Positions 47,220 through 60,546 of a DNA stretch of 64,000 nucleotides are shown here, piece after piece. Positions within the stretch are counted from its first letter, which is position 1. The number at the start of each line of letters is the position of its first letter. A model generated the notes under the pieces. That model searched no databases. It saw nothing but the letters and a program-made list of their open reading frames with translations, and was not told the origin of the DNA. The stretch comes from Plutella xylostella (Eukaryota; Arthropoda; Insecta; Lepidoptera; Plutellidae): NCBI RefSeq assembly GCF_932276165.1, contig NC_064008.1, forward strand, positions 7,073,001 to 7,137,000, read 5' to 3'. Made by a program: the position numbers and the translations under genes.

Positions 47220-49800
47220 AGGTTTATAAAAGACCTGGGCCTGTAGAGTGAGACTCGGCATGGGGAGTCATAATTTATAGATCTTTTAGGTTGCAGTGGC
47301 GAATGGGCACTGGTAGCCCTGCCCTTTTCTATAACTATAACTATAGGTAATTTTATGGCAATTTAAAAATGGTATAACATTTATCTATTTGAAAAAATCA
47401 TTAAAAATATACATTACCTATCACCCTAATTTAAAAAAAAAATTCAGCCCTTACTTTAAACTTATAACACCCCTCTATTTCCTTCAGGGGTTAAAAAACC
47501 TGTGTATTTAATATTTTCTTATGAGTTTTTTTTTTAAACTAGGCTCTTACATAGTTGTACATAATATTATGCGGTATTTTATTCCACTTGTAACGCATAA
47601 AATTCATAGCTACAGTAAACATTTCATTTTTTTCATGGCGAGATACAGTCGCACTTAACCGCTTTTTTGCAAAGCTTGTTAAATAGATTTAAAAAATTAT
47701 GTAAATTTTAGATCTTCAATTTTTAAAAATACTTACTTATTTTTAACAACCTGTAGTGTACAGACTACCACATCTTAAAATATATATATTTTTAATTAAC
47801 TACGGTTTTTGGTTTCAAATAAAACAAATTATGAACTTACTTTTCAACACCCTGTATATTGTGTAGCTTACCTACCATACACAACCGTTAAAATAAAATA
47901 AATTACCCCTCAGAATATAAACAGGCTCGCGCTTTGGCATACTGCATTGACCGTATAGTTCTTATTCGGAGAATCTAATAAGTGTCATTATGTGCAATGT
48001 TTACCTTTATCTATGCATCTGTAACTCTATAGTAAAAAATGTAAACAAATCGAAAAGGCGAAATGTTTTCAAAGAATTTTCGGCTTTTCTGCATCTAAAA
48101 TGATTAGAAAATTAACTTTCCATAGCAAATGCATATGTATTATAATACTTGTAGTCATAATTTGTTGATTTAATCAGTTTTTGTGAAATATTTGATAAAA
48201 AATAAAATGGCGTGGGTATCGCTCCTAACAGGCCGCCACCAGGGCGACGACTGAAGAAATCTGAAATCTGTCACGGTGTCATCATTTTTAAACCGGAATT
48301 TATTAGTTTTTTGCAAAAAAAGTTGACTTCTGGTCCATTAAATCCAACTCTTTAAGGTAACTTTGTTAAGAATTTAATTACCTACACATACATATAAGAT
48401 TCCATGAAAATGGGCCCTCTGATTTCGAGGGTTTTTTCATAATAAGTCAAAAAATGGCAAAAGACATGGTGTGTTTGCAATTTTTTTTAACATACTTATT
48501 ATAATCCTGCACCAATTTATAAGCAACTAACATGTTCAGTATACCCTCTGCTACAAAATATATTTTTATCAATGTGATAGAAGCCACCGTTTTTCCAATC
48601 TAATCAAGTATATCAAACCGACTTTAGCATTTTAGCTTTAGGGATCCCCTTAAGATCGCGTCCATCTTCCTTTTTAAAAGTGTATGTCCAACAGTGAGGT
48701 CCTAAATACTACTAGTATCTGGCGACATACTCATATGACAGGCCAATCATTTCACCACGGTGACAAATTCTAAGTTATACCTAGTTATTGTCACCTATTC
48801 GCTAACAATCAGAAGCATACATTGGCAATTTCCACACCTATTTTATCTCCTATTCACTTACTCATGCGACAAACCCGTGTAGAGTCAATATCAGACTCCT
48901 AATACGAATATTATACGGAATATACTTTGGAGTTTGCCAATTTATGCGTCCAGCCAGCCCTTCCGTACGGCCTCGCCAAATGTTACGGGGATAAGTGGTT
49001 TTTTTCCACACTTCCATGACAGACGGTGGTAAATGAGACATAAAATATTTCTTTAGGATTTCCTAGTGACAATATTATCACATCTCCGTTTGGTATCGTG
49101 ATTTTCTAGCGAAGAAAATTGATAAGTTTGTGTTTCTTACTTATTTATTTATTACATGTATTATATATCAGGTTAAAGTCTCGATTGTAGTTTCGTGAAA
49201 GATTACTAAAAATTAAGTTACTCATACTCTATATTGTTGAACCCATTTTTTAAGTAGGTAGGTACATAATATAAATATATCGATGTATGTAGATACTTTA
49301 CTTACTCTACCTGTGATGAAGCATACTTTATTAACTTTTTCGACAGAAATATTCGGGATATATCAAAACTTAGGAAAATAAATACAACTTTTTCTCTTAT
49401 CCTGAACTTAGCTATCGTGTTCAGGTAAAAAGTAATTTCTATTTACATAATATAACGCTAAGTTAAGATGGCTGGGAAGTTATTCGGCTATATTTTGTGC
49501 CTAGGCATTATTTATAAAGTTGCGATAGGAATTGTTTTTAATATTTTGTAACAGGAATCTCTGCTGCGATAAACAGTAAAAAAATAATTTAAAAAAAAGT
49601 GGGGACATCTTACACTTGGCTACCCCACTCCTAGCCTATAGTATCAGCTGATATGTCAGATGTCGTTTAAGTTTACGTTTTCTCGCATACAAAGTGGCGC
49701 CTCTAGCGGAAAATATGATTAAACTTTTCACAGATAATGTATGCAGATGACAAAAGGAAACCTAAACTTTTTTCGTTTTAAAAAAATGCAAAACCCGTAC
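47220..49800. other. Intergenic, AT-rich
   Basis: I see no gene, RNA or clear mobile element. Short pieces such as TTTTCAACACCCTGTATA near 47845 are MITE ends. Confidence 0.4.
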
Positions 49801-49810
49801 TAGACACTAG

Positions 49811-49885
49811 ATGTCCGATACCCATATTACGGGCTTGATTCAGATTGCAGTGTGTGAGATGTCCCACATATTAGAGTTATTATTT
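49811..49885 (+). mobile_element. tRNA SINE family 2, 3' end fragment
   Basis: TGTCCGATACCCATATTACG, TGTGTGAGATGTCCCACATA and a (TTA)n tail. Confidence 0.6.
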
Positions 49886-50181
49886 ATAAAAAAAAAAAAA
49901 CGAAGTAAATAGGCTTTTATTGATACTGACAGTAAGAGAAAGATAGCTAATTCGGAAGGCAACCACAGCCGTTCTTTTACTTCCACAGATACAGGGGGAC
50001 AGATAATACGGTTATTCATTTTGAATATGTCCGTATAAATTTGTCTTTGTATACCACATTATGGTAACAAGCGAAGCGGATGTACAGGTACACTCGAGAA
50101 GAAAAAGGTTACAAAAATGTCAAAGCGTCCGAGATTAGCAATTCAAATTTAAAATAGTGTTTTTTTATTGTATCAGACTTA

Positions 50182-50328
50182 CCCCCTTATTCATAGAGAA
50201 GTTACAATACGTTTTAACTAATACACTGTTTTGTCCCTCTCTGTCAAAGAACAAATTGTTCTTTGTCGGAGAGGGACAAAACAGTATATTAGTTAAAACG
50301 TATTGTAACTTTTCTATGAATAAGGGGG
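50182..50328. mobile_element. Palindromic MITE, Harbinger-like (TTA target)
   Basis: CCCCCTTATTCATA at the left and its inverted copy at the right, with TTA on both sides (50179-50181, 50329-50331). The arms pair almost along the full 147 bases. The element at 63794-63940 has the same length and target. Confidence 0.8.
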
Positions 50329-50522
50329 TTAGACTAAACATAGTACTGTTTTAGAACCAATTATAAGTCTAGAGTTTTCTTACTAATCTGTAGTCTAAGA
50401 CTGGGTTAAAACCAGAACTATCTTTAGCCTTCCTTGTTGTTGGAACACTGGACATAGGCCTCTCCAATGGAGCAATACAAAAGTCTGTTTTTGTTTTTTT
50501 AGCAAATAATAATTTTGAAAAA

Positions 50523-51058
50523 ATCAAATACCGACTTCAAACAAAACCCGTCGGTTTTTGATTTTTTTTAAAATTATTATTTTATTTTACTGTTTTTAGT
50601 TTATTTTCAATACTGGTAATAAAATTTAGATGCAAATGATACCAATAACTTCTACTCGTCAATACGAATCATTCAAGCCCAAACTCGAGGTAGTTGCTAT
50701 ATACCGTTGAGGAGTTCCCTTGAGTACCATCCGTTTTCATCATCAGATCAGCTCCAGGTCACCATCATATCATTGTATTGTTATAAGAACTACATTTATG
50801 ATCTAAATTTCATTAGAATCGGTTTATAGGCGCCCAAAATGAAAATTTATACTCTGTTTTACCCCTTTTTCCCAACTTGGGGGTGAAATAAAATTAAAAA
50901 AAAATGGGACCACCCCGGATGTGAACTCAATACCTTCATCAAAAAAAGAATAATCAAAATTGGTCCATAAATGACTGAGTAATCGATGAACATGTCAGTA
51001 AAAAAACATACAGACGAATTGAGAACCTCCTCCTTTTTTCAAAGTCGGTTGAAAAGAC
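50523..51058. mobile_element. Repeat bounded by inverted ACCGACTTCAA ends
   Basis: ACCGACTTCAAAC near 50530 and CAAAGTCGGTTG near 51040 are inverted. Inside are AGAATCGGTTTATAGGCGCC and GAGAACCTCCTCC, a combination I recall from dispersed moth repeats. No coding frame. Confidence 0.45.
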
Positions 51059-51425
51059 TATATCGTAATATATTGTATAGTCCGTTTAAAAAATAAATTA
51101 ATATACATATATATTTACAGAAGTGTTAGATACGGCACTAATTCATTTAAAAACTAAAAAAATATAATACTTGTGTTGACGTCTGTACGTAAACATATTG
51201 CAAGCCAAAGTTATACGATTATAGAGTAACCTTATTTATGCTTGTTGTTAAAACAGACAGGAATAAATTGTATTTACTGCTAATACTACAGTAAACAATT
51301 TATGTTCGTATGTAAGACAGTTATTTATTCTTTTCGTTAGCTGTTCTGAGATCTAACGACGAGGCTTGTTTTCCAATATTATGTGGATACGAAGGAATAA
51401 TGGTTATTAGCCTTCAGTATGGAAT

Positions 51426-52278
51426 GAAGCGTCCGTAGTCGAGTGGGCTTCAGTGATTGTAACTGATCACTTAGGTTAAGCAACAACTGGCACGGTCAGC
51501 CATTGCATGGGTGACCGATTTCAAGTAGTTCTTTTCTGGATGTTTCCGTGCTTCGGGCGGCACGTTAAGCTTGAGTTTTTAAACATAATTTTAAAATATT
51601 TTTACGTCAAAACCAAAAAAAAGAATTTGCCTTACTATTTAAATTACAAAAATGATAATCTATTAAATTTTTACTATCATTTATACCATGCCATCAAATC
51701 AGTTGTCTAGTTTATTAACTATGTGTTTACATATATACATATATATTTTATTTATTATTTAACCACACTTGCATGTATTAATACCTATTTATCTATGCAA
51801 CACTATACACATATACTTACAATAAAACCTTATGTGTGACCTTTAGTTTTAGTTTTAGTTTTTAAGTTAGTATTAAGAACTGGGCAGTCTGAAAACCAGC
51901 GCAGCGTGTTGCCGCATGCAATACGCAGCATTAGCTGAGGCTGTCCTTTTGCCACCTTTGTATTTATAAGTAAGCTTTCAAATTGTATTTTCTGTTTGTG
52001 GCAATAAACTATTTTTCTTTCTTTCTTTCTTCTTCTAAGCCGTGGGTCCCGGTTGCTGCTTCGGCAGCAGTCGTTAAGCCTAGTCAGAGGCCTTCGGGCG
52101 GCTTGAAACACCAGTCGGGTTGCCCACTTACCCGACAACTCTCTCAGCACAAGCTTGCTTATGTTGGGGGCCACCAACCCGCACTAGGCCAGCGTGGTGG
52201 ACTAGGTCTAAAACCCTTGCTTCATTGGAAGGAGACCCGTGCCCCAGCAGTGGGGACGTGATGGGTCGTGATGATGGA
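51426..52278 (+). mobile_element. 5S-derived SINE split by a LINE fragment
   Basis: 51426-51570 is the 5S-like head and 52036-52278 the rest, colinear with the copy at 23784-24168. The insert 51571-52035 is flanked by TAAGC on each side and ends GCAATAAACTATTTTTC (CTTT)n, a LINE 3' UTR in + orientation. Confidence 0.8.
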
Positions 52279-52572
52279 ATGATGGAAGGAACCCCGCGGG
52301 AAATACTAGTTAAACATAGTAACCCTTGTTGATAAGGAAACTATTTAGTGTACAAATATAAAGTATTTAGTTGAAATTTTCAAAATTCCAAGTAAATATT
52401 TCGAATAAATACTACAGAGCCGTAGCTCTAAAATAATACTAAACATTCGCAACCCGTGCTGAGGTTTGTTTCCAACGCAATCAAAACTTAATTAACTTTA
52501 ACCAAAATAATTTATCTAAACAATACGAACCGTTTTACGAAGAAACGAATATAAAGGTGACCTACTTCGTAC

Positions 52573-52942
52573 CAGGGGGTTACTCTATACTGACGAAAAA
52601 TTAACGAAGGAGAGCTGTCGTGCAATCGGAACGTTTTATACAGGGTGTTGCAAAAAGCGTATACTAAGCCGAAACCTACATGGGCAGCATGGTATATCTA
52701 AGCCCGAAACTGAATTCAGAATTTTAAAAATCGCGAAAAAAAAAGTCATTCTCTATGGTAAAAAGTCACGTGACCAACATAGTTTCTATGGAAAATGTAT
52801 TTTTCTCGGGAATTTTGAAGTTTGATTTCAGTTTCGGGCTTAATATACCATGCTGCACATGTAGGTTTCGGCTTAGTATACCCTTTTTGCAACACCCTGT
52901 ATAAAGTGACCCTCCAGTTTCGTCGCATAGAGTGACCCTTCA
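52573..52942. mobile_element. CAGGGGGT-type MITE hosting a palindromic MITE
   Basis: The left end CAGGGGGTTACTCTATACTG and the right end ATAGAGTGACCCTTC pair as in 3790-4075. The middle is occupied by the element at 52639-52902, inserted at a TA. Confidence 0.7.
52639..52902. mobile_element. Full-length TACAGGGTGTTGCAAAA MITE
   Basis: It has the same arms as 15561-15743, but keeps the central part (CTATGGTAAAAAGTCACGTG) lost from the palindrome. Both ends are intact and TA-flanked. Confidence 0.8.
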
Positions 52943-53164
52943 GCCTCGTTTTGGTAAAGTAGCATATTAACCCGAAAAGAGGTGACATAGGGGGTCATTC
53001 AATTCAGAACAACTTTTCTTATGTAGGTATACAATTTTTGAAATTCGCGAATTTTTTTTTGGAAACTGTTTTTTACTATGTAGCTGTAAGAAGATAGATA
53101 CCGACATAATATCTCAAAATCTTAGCTTTTTAAATTCAGACAAAAATCACTATCAATTCTTGAA

Positions 53165-53282
53165 CTAGGGTCACTAAACAGAAAGAGCCCCTTATCCGAA
53201 CGGAGAGTAGTTTGTAAAAATTGACGTTCATCAGAAAATTCTATATTTTTACGATGAATAAAAACATTTGACTTTGACTAAA
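53165..53282 (+). mobile_element. LINE 3' UTR fragment
   Basis: GCCCCTTATCCGAACGGAGA to ACATTTGACTTTGACT. The same 3' end as 8345-8530, in the opposite orientation. Confidence 0.6.
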
Positions 53283-53608
53283 ATTACAAACCTTCATTTT
53301 AGAAGTTGCGCCCCACATTCTACGGCTGGTACCTATGCTAAACAACACTACCGCAAGGGTCAACTTGTAATCCGATTTACAATACACACTGGCTCTCAGA
53401 ATATTATTGAAAAGCATATTTATTTAAGGTGCCCAACTGAAATACCAAATAGCTTTTTCGGCTGGATCATAAAATTTTAGTACAAATTCATGCTAACAAT
53501 GTAGGTACGCCGGAGCGTAAATTTAACCTTCCTTTATCGGCCCTTATTTATACTGTGCGTAGAAAGTTTTTTTATATAAGGTGTGAATTTATCAGTGATT
53601 TTAACCAT

Positions 53609-53743
53609 GGCAATAGGCCCGCCCCCTATTACATTGGGACTAACATAACACTCTGGCGAAAAGTGGGTGCAGCAATGCACCTCTGCCTACCCCGCAAGGG
53701 AGTACATCAGTACAAGGCGTGAGTGCGTGTTTTTTTTTTATTT
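53609..53743 (+). mobile_element. tRNA SINE family 1, 5'-truncated, with 22-base target duplication
   Basis: It starts at GGCAATAGGCCCGCCCCCTA and ends in T(n). The 22 bases at 53587-53608 (starting ATTTATCAGTGATTTT) are repeated exactly at 53744-53765. Confidence 0.9.
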
Positions 53744-54359
53744 ATTTATCAGTGATTTTAACCATACAAGTCGATGAAGGTAGCGTCTGCTCACGGATCT
53801 GTTATGGACGTCGATTAGCTAGTCTAACGCACTTTCTACTAATCACAGGGCTGTATTTATGGCGAATCGCGATATCGCGATGTTCATCAAAATCTATAAC
53901 GGACCCGTGCGGTGGCAGCAGTAGTCAATATACTTAAAAAAACATGCACTTACTAATTTAAAAATAGTGAAATTAGCCGTCGAGGAATATACCTAACTAA
54001 CAAAATTTAGTAAATTTCAACTATTGTTCACTCATATTTAGGTCGGTCACTAACAAAATTCTACCCAGTTTATCTTTTTCTAGGTGAATCATTCCTAGAA
54101 TACCCTTTCTATGGTCATACGATAAATATTTATTGTCTGAAAGAAAAAGGCTTGAGAATAGTATTGGGAGGATTCGGGTAAAAAAGTCTAAATATTCAAT
54201 TGTCTTTTACAACATAGGTACCTATAGGAATCGATATATTTCGATCAAAAAATGAAAAACGTAAAAAAATACAGCCAATTTCACTTGCTATATCTACTGG
54301 TAACCACACGATTTGATTATGAAAATCCGTACAATCCAAACATGAATGTTTTTTTTTTA

Positions 54360-54512
54360 TGCAGCCTGTATTGTGTCCCACTGCTGGGCAAAGGCCTCCT
54401 TATGAACTGACCACCGTTCCCGATCATGTGCTTCCTTCGGCCATTGAGGCAAAAACCTGTCGAGGTCGTCCCGCCATCTCCGTCTGGGTCTTCCGCGACG
54501 CCGATGGATGGA
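54360..54512 (-). mobile_element. RTE-like C-terminal fragment
   Basis: The - strand reads RRRGRPRRRWRDDLDRF and KEAFAQQWDT then A(n), the same family as 14597-15128. 5'-truncated. Confidence 0.7.
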
Positions 54513-56240
54513 ACATGAATGTTGATCAACAAAAAATCAAACAACTACAGCGCTGCATTCCTTGTTAAAATTCAGTCTAATTTGATGTTACCAGGGTGTG
54601 AAACTGGCACATTGGTTATTTAAAAAGGATGAGGAAGTCTGCATACAAAGTGTATTGAGATAAAAGTTATAAGGTTGTAAGCCTTCTATGTTTTCCCAAA
54701 ACAAGGAAACAAATCTTACACAAGATAAAACGTTTCAAAGGGGCTTCCCAAGTATAAAGGCATAATTACAAAATTTTCACTCCGCAATTTCGCTAGATTT
54801 TAAAGGTTTCCTTTGAAGCCAAAATTCGTAATTAAAAGTTTCACTCTTATTTTTAATAGCTTTTGCCTGTACTAAGTTAGGTCTGCAATTATTTTGGCTG
54901 CGTGCGTCGTCAGTCGTTGTAAAGATACTTTTATTGTGAAGCATATAATATATTACAGTAATTTATTACGAATTTCTTTGATTTAAAATAAGGAAAAAAT
55001 ATAAACTATAATTAAATTTCTTCTTTTTTTAAGAAATATAAGATTCTACAAACCGATCGAATCGATCAAAACACTTTTGATCATATCACCTTCCTTCAAA
55101 AAGCAGTTTTTTTTATTTGCATACAAACTCTCAACTTACAAAACTTCCCATTTTGCGGAAAGAGTAAAAAATTCACAATAACCTCTCTGATCCGCCGGCA
55201 AATATCTAGAATCTAGACCGAAGTTTCGCCAACACGTAGACACACGCTGAAAGTTCCATCATTTGTGGGCGAGCCGGGCGGCGCTGAGAATATTAACAAG
55301 GACATTTTTAAGGATTCTCTCTTTGAGCTGTAACGTTTTAAACTTTTAGTACGACTGCAGTAGCGGGTGAGAAATTTTGGCAACGTGTGGAAGGAGTGTT
55401 GAAGGCTGCATCTGTATTCAAATATTGTAGCAATAATATTTAGGTCTTTTTTCACAATGTCTGGATAATGATTACCTGTGGGATAAAAGATGTCTGTGTA
55501 ACTCACTCTCTGTAAGGTCTGAACTCACATTCGTGAGGCCGTGGGTTCGACTCTTGCCATGTTCTAAATATAATTCTATAGAAATAAGGAATATCCATAA
55601 TATATCCACCCAAATGCAAAATCACCCGTTTTTCGCTGTAGGTACATTTGTACTCACGGGATACATCGCGAGCCGTATCTCCGTTTTTGAATAAGTATAG
55701 GTATAATGAATTTAGGGTACATATGAAATAGAATCTAGATGAAATAAGTAATATCCGTTACACGGTACAGCACCACAGCTCTTAGGTACTTAGGTACCTA
55801 TCTAGGTTATCTAAACATACGAGTAGAACGAATTACCTTATTTCCCAGACATAAATCATAATTATTTGGGCGGAAAAGAGAAAGGTTGGTAGCGTGAGTA
55901 ATTTATATCACAGCAAAAAGACACACGTAAGTATTTATTTAGGTATGTTAATAATACAAACAGGCACTCTTATATGGCAAAAAGAAATTCGTAATAAAAA
56001 TATTTGCCGTTCCAATTATGACTTGTAATATAATATTTCTTTATTTATAAATGGGTAATAGATACTACTCATGAATTTTTTTTATAAGTACAAAATTCTA
56101 AAATTTCGATGATAACTCCGAATTACATTGGGATTAGTAACGGTCAGTTTCACATGTGAGAACGTCTAGATAAGCTTGAGTACGGATTGTAGCTCTGTGA
56201 TAGGCTGAAGAGCTTTGAGACCCCAAGTGAGAAACCGGGT
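54513..56240. other. Intergenic, AT-rich
   Basis: No gene is recognised. 55620-55740 repeats the CGCGAGCCGTATC segment of 3313-3450. Other open frames lack features. Confidence 0.4.
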
Positions 56241-56383
56241 CTAAAGTCTGTTTTTTAATCTCTGATACTAAATTGGCAGATTCTGAACGGTTCATCAACA
56301 GTCGATTGTCCCGTCACTTAATCTATTCATGAACCTTTTTGAATCTGTAAATTTAGTATCTGTGATTAAAAAACACACTTTAG
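56241..56383. mobile_element. Foldback MITE with CTAAAGT ends
   Basis: CTAAAGTCTGTTTTTTAATC with GATACTAAATT, and the inverted copy AATTTAGTATCTGTGATTAA to ACTTTAG, form arms of about 43 bases around a central spacer. Confidence 0.7.
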
Positions 56384-56889
56384 AGTAAGTACACGTGGTA
56401 TAAAATTAATAAATTCCATAAAATTCGGCTATCCGGTTGTCTGTTTGAACAAGTGCCTAAAAACATGCTGTAAATTTATATGAAATACTTATTTTAATAT
56501 TTTACAGAAATATTTTCACTTTACTTTTTAGCAACAGATGTCGATCAAATGGCTTGGTGCACAAAACCTCAGCCGAACGGATATTTTTTTAGTATGTCCG
56601 TTCAATCAAAAATATTGGTTTTCTGGGAATCGTATTTTGTAATGTATAACACTGCAATGTTTAATGAATAAATAATCGTTGCTTCGAATCATGTTTTACT
56701 GTTACAAATTACAGTAACAAATACTCTTTATTTGCACTAAAGACTACAGTAAATTATAATTATAGGTCCTTGAAAATAAAAACAATACAAAAAGGCGGCC
56801 TTATTTCTTATAGCAATCATGTGTTTCAGCCATAATGTTCTCTTCATGAAAATAAAGGTGACTATTCGTAGGGAATTCTCCTAATCAGA

Positions 56890-57032
56890 ACATAAAGGTC
56901 ACTCCATATAACGAAAATCTAAGTTTTGGACCGCTGCTGTGCGAGCCACGACCCTATCTCGTTTTATTAGACGTGCTGCAGAACCACAGCTCTCGTTCGT
57001 TCGTTTTTCGTCAGTATAGAGTAACCCTCCTA
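56890..57032. mobile_element. CAGGGGGTCACTCT-family MITE, diverged
   Basis: AAGGTCACTCCATATAACGA at the left and TCGTCAGTATAGAGTAACCC at the right. Related to 3790-4075. Confidence 0.55.
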
Positions 57033-60031
57033 TCAGAACTGACCCCTAGACCTACGGTCAATCTATGTTGGCGGATAGTTGAGATAGTTTTAGTTTGGAT
57101 TTATGAAACATTCATGATTTGAATTTACAAACTTTACAGTGACCATTGGAGCTTAATATTATATCTGGGGTATTATTCAGTTTCTGTACTTTGGTAAGTC
57201 TGTTGACCTTTCGACTCCTATTTTGGTCTCATTGTGTGTAGGTTAATACTTCCTACGCAACTAATAAGTATTTATCATAAACTTTTGTTACTATTTCAAG
57301 TAAGAACTACTGAACGGATTTTGATGAAATTCGGTATGCAGGAAGCTGACACCCTTGAATAACATATTACACTTTATAATTTATGAAAGTGGGTGTAGTT
57401 CTTTTTATTATTATACTACAGGTTGTTTCAAAAGTAAGACGAAAGGGGCTTAGGCAATACATTCAACGTATTAAAGTGTCCTAATGCCCCAAAGTGCAGT
57501 CAAGGAGACCTGATGAAGGCCAATGATCTCGCAATAAGAGTAGCAAAACACTGGAGGAAGTTAGCTTAGTGCATTTACACGATAGAAGAACGTATTAAAA
57601 AATACCTGAAATAAAATAGTTATGGAAAATTATACATTTTCAATTCGTTTTCCATCAAGAACATTGCCACTGGAGAGATTATATTTTTAAGCAAAAAAGG
57701 CAAAAAACAAAATTTTAATAATCTAGTCATCGTTAAAAACTCATTCAACACTAAGCTGATTTTGATAAAATATGGCTAATAACACTCGGAGTGACATTAC
57801 CACCCTAAAATCAGTTCAGCCATTAGGGAGCTACGCTACCAACAGACAGATACACAGACACGTTAAACTTATAACACCAACTTTTTCTAACGTCGGATGT
57901 TAAAAAAACAAGTTGAAATTTCTACTTCAGTGGGTGAGCAAAGAAAAAATGTGCTAAATCAGTGGGTTTCCATAATGCGTTTAGTAACGACGAACTCACT
58001 GCTTCGCATAAAATAGGGAAAGATTTAAAAGATATCACAATTATTTTATGTTATTTTAGTTGGATCTATCCATTCGACCTTGAATTTAAATAGGTTGATA
58101 AAAATTGTACCGATTTCCATGAAACATGACTAGGAACACTTGGGGTACTTAACATTACTAATTACCTTAAAAAAACAATACGAAAATCGGATCAGTGTTT
58201 TCCGAGGTACGCTACCACAGACACATACATGTGTAAGTTATAACATCGCTCTTTTTTGGTCGCAGGTAAAAAAAAATGAATTTCATTTAATTAGGAAAAT
58301 AAAGTACCTACTTACTACTAAACTAGTCCTTTAAACACAATTTAAATAATGTCTGTATAGATTTTTATTAAACTTACAGAGTTCAACTCAGAGGTACAGT
58401 TGGTAGCCAGGCAAGGCTCGCAGGGTGGTAATGCGAGTTTGATTGTTGTTTTGTAGACTCATAAAGATGTCGTATAACCAGGAAGTCGCATTTATTTGCT
58501 AATAACCTAAACTATGGTTAAAGACCCCGACATTCAACAGTAAAAGTCGGATAAGTTTTGAACAGCTCAGCCGATTTTTATAAAACCTGTCTAAGAACAC
58601 CTACTACCCATAAAAAAATAATCCAAAATCGGTTCAGCCGTTTGTGAGCTACGCTACCACAAATAGATACACAAATACACGTTATTAATCTGATTAAACC
58701 TCTCTTTTAGGCAGAGGCACCGTCATCCAATGCTGGTCAAAGGCCTCTCCAAAATTGTATGATAAATTTTAAAGCAATGTTCACATCTGTTCGCATCAGA
58801 TTAAAGTAAAATCAAATTGTATTAATTAATAACACAAATAAAATTGCAATTATTACCTTTTCAGTGTAAGGTTTCAAAAAGTACTTATAATTTAAAGGTA
58901 AACCAAAGTTCGCGGAAAAAGCTATTGTGAAACATAAAATAATATAGGGTAGATTTTTTTTATTGACATTCCCGTTGCCTGTTTCACGGTATCTTTATCT
59001 TTTTTCATCGTTTATCTACGTCAGAAACGTTAAATATGCAGTGGAGCCTGGATAGGTCAATGACCTGACATGGTTACTGCACCTTTCATAGTGGGATCAA
59101 CTCCTAAATCGTGAAATAAAATATTAGCACCGTACTGACGTACTCTATCAAAATGAATTGTTTTTTTTACGGATTTCAATATTCATCCCATATTAGAAGG
59201 TCTGTAGTTGTTCAGTATGCCGGGTACATTGATCTAGTAACCGGGATCGTCACTGATAAATTTTCAACCGACAATATTGGTTTTTCAATCTCTAGGACTC
59301 AACTTCAACAAACCATATTTTTGGTAAACTTACTCAGTGGCCGGGTAATTCAGAACTATTTTAATATTCCTTTTACAAAGCTCTGCTCACTGTTTGCAGA
59401 AGGGTTTCATCGAAATTGGGTCAGCCGCAGATTTGTAGTGGCCCTGAGCAGGCGTTATACAAGATAATGGATAATTTTTAGGTCTTGATTCTACATAATG
59501 AAGCGACTAACGTTGCAATATCTCATAAATATATAGATAAAATACTCTTTATTGCACACAAACAGAAACATGAAAAGAAACTAAATAACACAATCGGCGG
59601 CCGGATATGCACCTACTTAAGACTCACCCTGTATAAAAAATACTATTATGTATTTAAAACGGCTTGTATATTTGTGTTGATAATAATGCAACGTACACGT
59701 CATGTCCCTGTTGCATTACTTCACTCATATTTGTAACTTAGACCGAGGCGCGAGCATAGGATTCGATACTATTTTCGAATCTACACGAAGGGTCGCTTTT
59801 ACCAAACGCTAAACGTATTTAAATCAAATTTTAAATACATTTTGTACTAACTGACAGACGTATGACAGGCTACTAAATACGTTTAGAGTTTGGTGAATTT
59901 TCACCTAACATGGAAAAAACAAATGCCACTTTTGGAACGAGTTTGGAACTAACAAATTTGCCTTACATTTTGACAGTGACATTTGACGATACGCAACGTA
60001 AATGGAGGTTTCGAATCCTGTGCTCGGGCAA
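57033..60031. other. Intergenic with several copies of one LINE-like 3' repeat
   Basis: 57725-57900, 58060-58250 and 58500-58700 share GGTTCAGCCGTTTGTGAGCT-like text, TACGCTACCA, CAGACACGTTAAACTTATAA and CTCTTTTT, so they are three tandemly placed decayed copies. The open frame 59153-59467 (104 codons, +) has no features I recognise. Confidence 0.45.
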
Positions 60032-60546
60032 CTGGTTCAGAAAGGGCGAATTCGCCGCGATTCTCTCGCGCGTATTAAGCCGCGTACACACCGGGCCAAC
60101 GAACGCCAACGAACGTTTTTCGTTGGCCTTCGTTTCTGCAATCTGCCCTGTATTATGTATGTTAATATCCATCGTTGGGATAATCGTTGGCGTTCCTTGG
60201 GCGTTCGTTGGCCCGGTGTGTACGCAGCTTTACGCGCGACCGTTGCGTCCACAAGGCGAACCAACGCGCGAGATTTGGGAAGGAATTCAGTAGGAAACAT
60301 GGAGTTGAAGGTAAAACGCTTTAGAGTTCGCTCGTTAACTGGACGCAACAAGGTGTCCCTAGTATCTCGACTCTCGCGTATTTCGTGCGAGTCGAGAGTC
60401 TGGCGTAGTGCACGCGATTTACGCGCGTATTTTGAATTCGCGCGATGCTTGTGGACGCGATGTATTGATGTCTAGTACCTATCTCAACAACGCGCGTATG
60501 AATTCGCGCGAAACGATTCGCGGCGAATTCGCCCCTTCTGAACCAG
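60032..60546. mobile_element. Inverted-repeat element hosting a second MITE
   Basis: CTGGTTCAGAAAGGGCGAAT TCGCCGCG at 60032 recurs inverted, ending at 60546 with one or two changes. Inside are the TTA-flanked MITE at 60078-60229 and a short hairpin near 60366-60401 (ACTCTCGCGTATTTCGTGCG). It is rich in CGCG. Confidence 0.75.
60078..60229. mobile_element. 152 bp MITE with AGC(C/T)GCGTACACACCGGG ends, nested
   Basis: Perfectly pairing ends of about 28 bases (one change) with TTA at both sides (60075-60077, 60230-60232), as in Harbinger-type MITEs. The CCAACGAACG motif is repeated inside. Confidence 0.82.

Noticed and set aside
59153..59467. 104-codon frame on the + strand
   Set aside because: I see no motif, signal peptide or splice context; kept only as part of an unclassified stretch.
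59910..60475. Overlapping frames of 88-157 codons
   Set aside because: They run across a nested pair of CG-rich MITEs; the inverted ends open frames on both strands.
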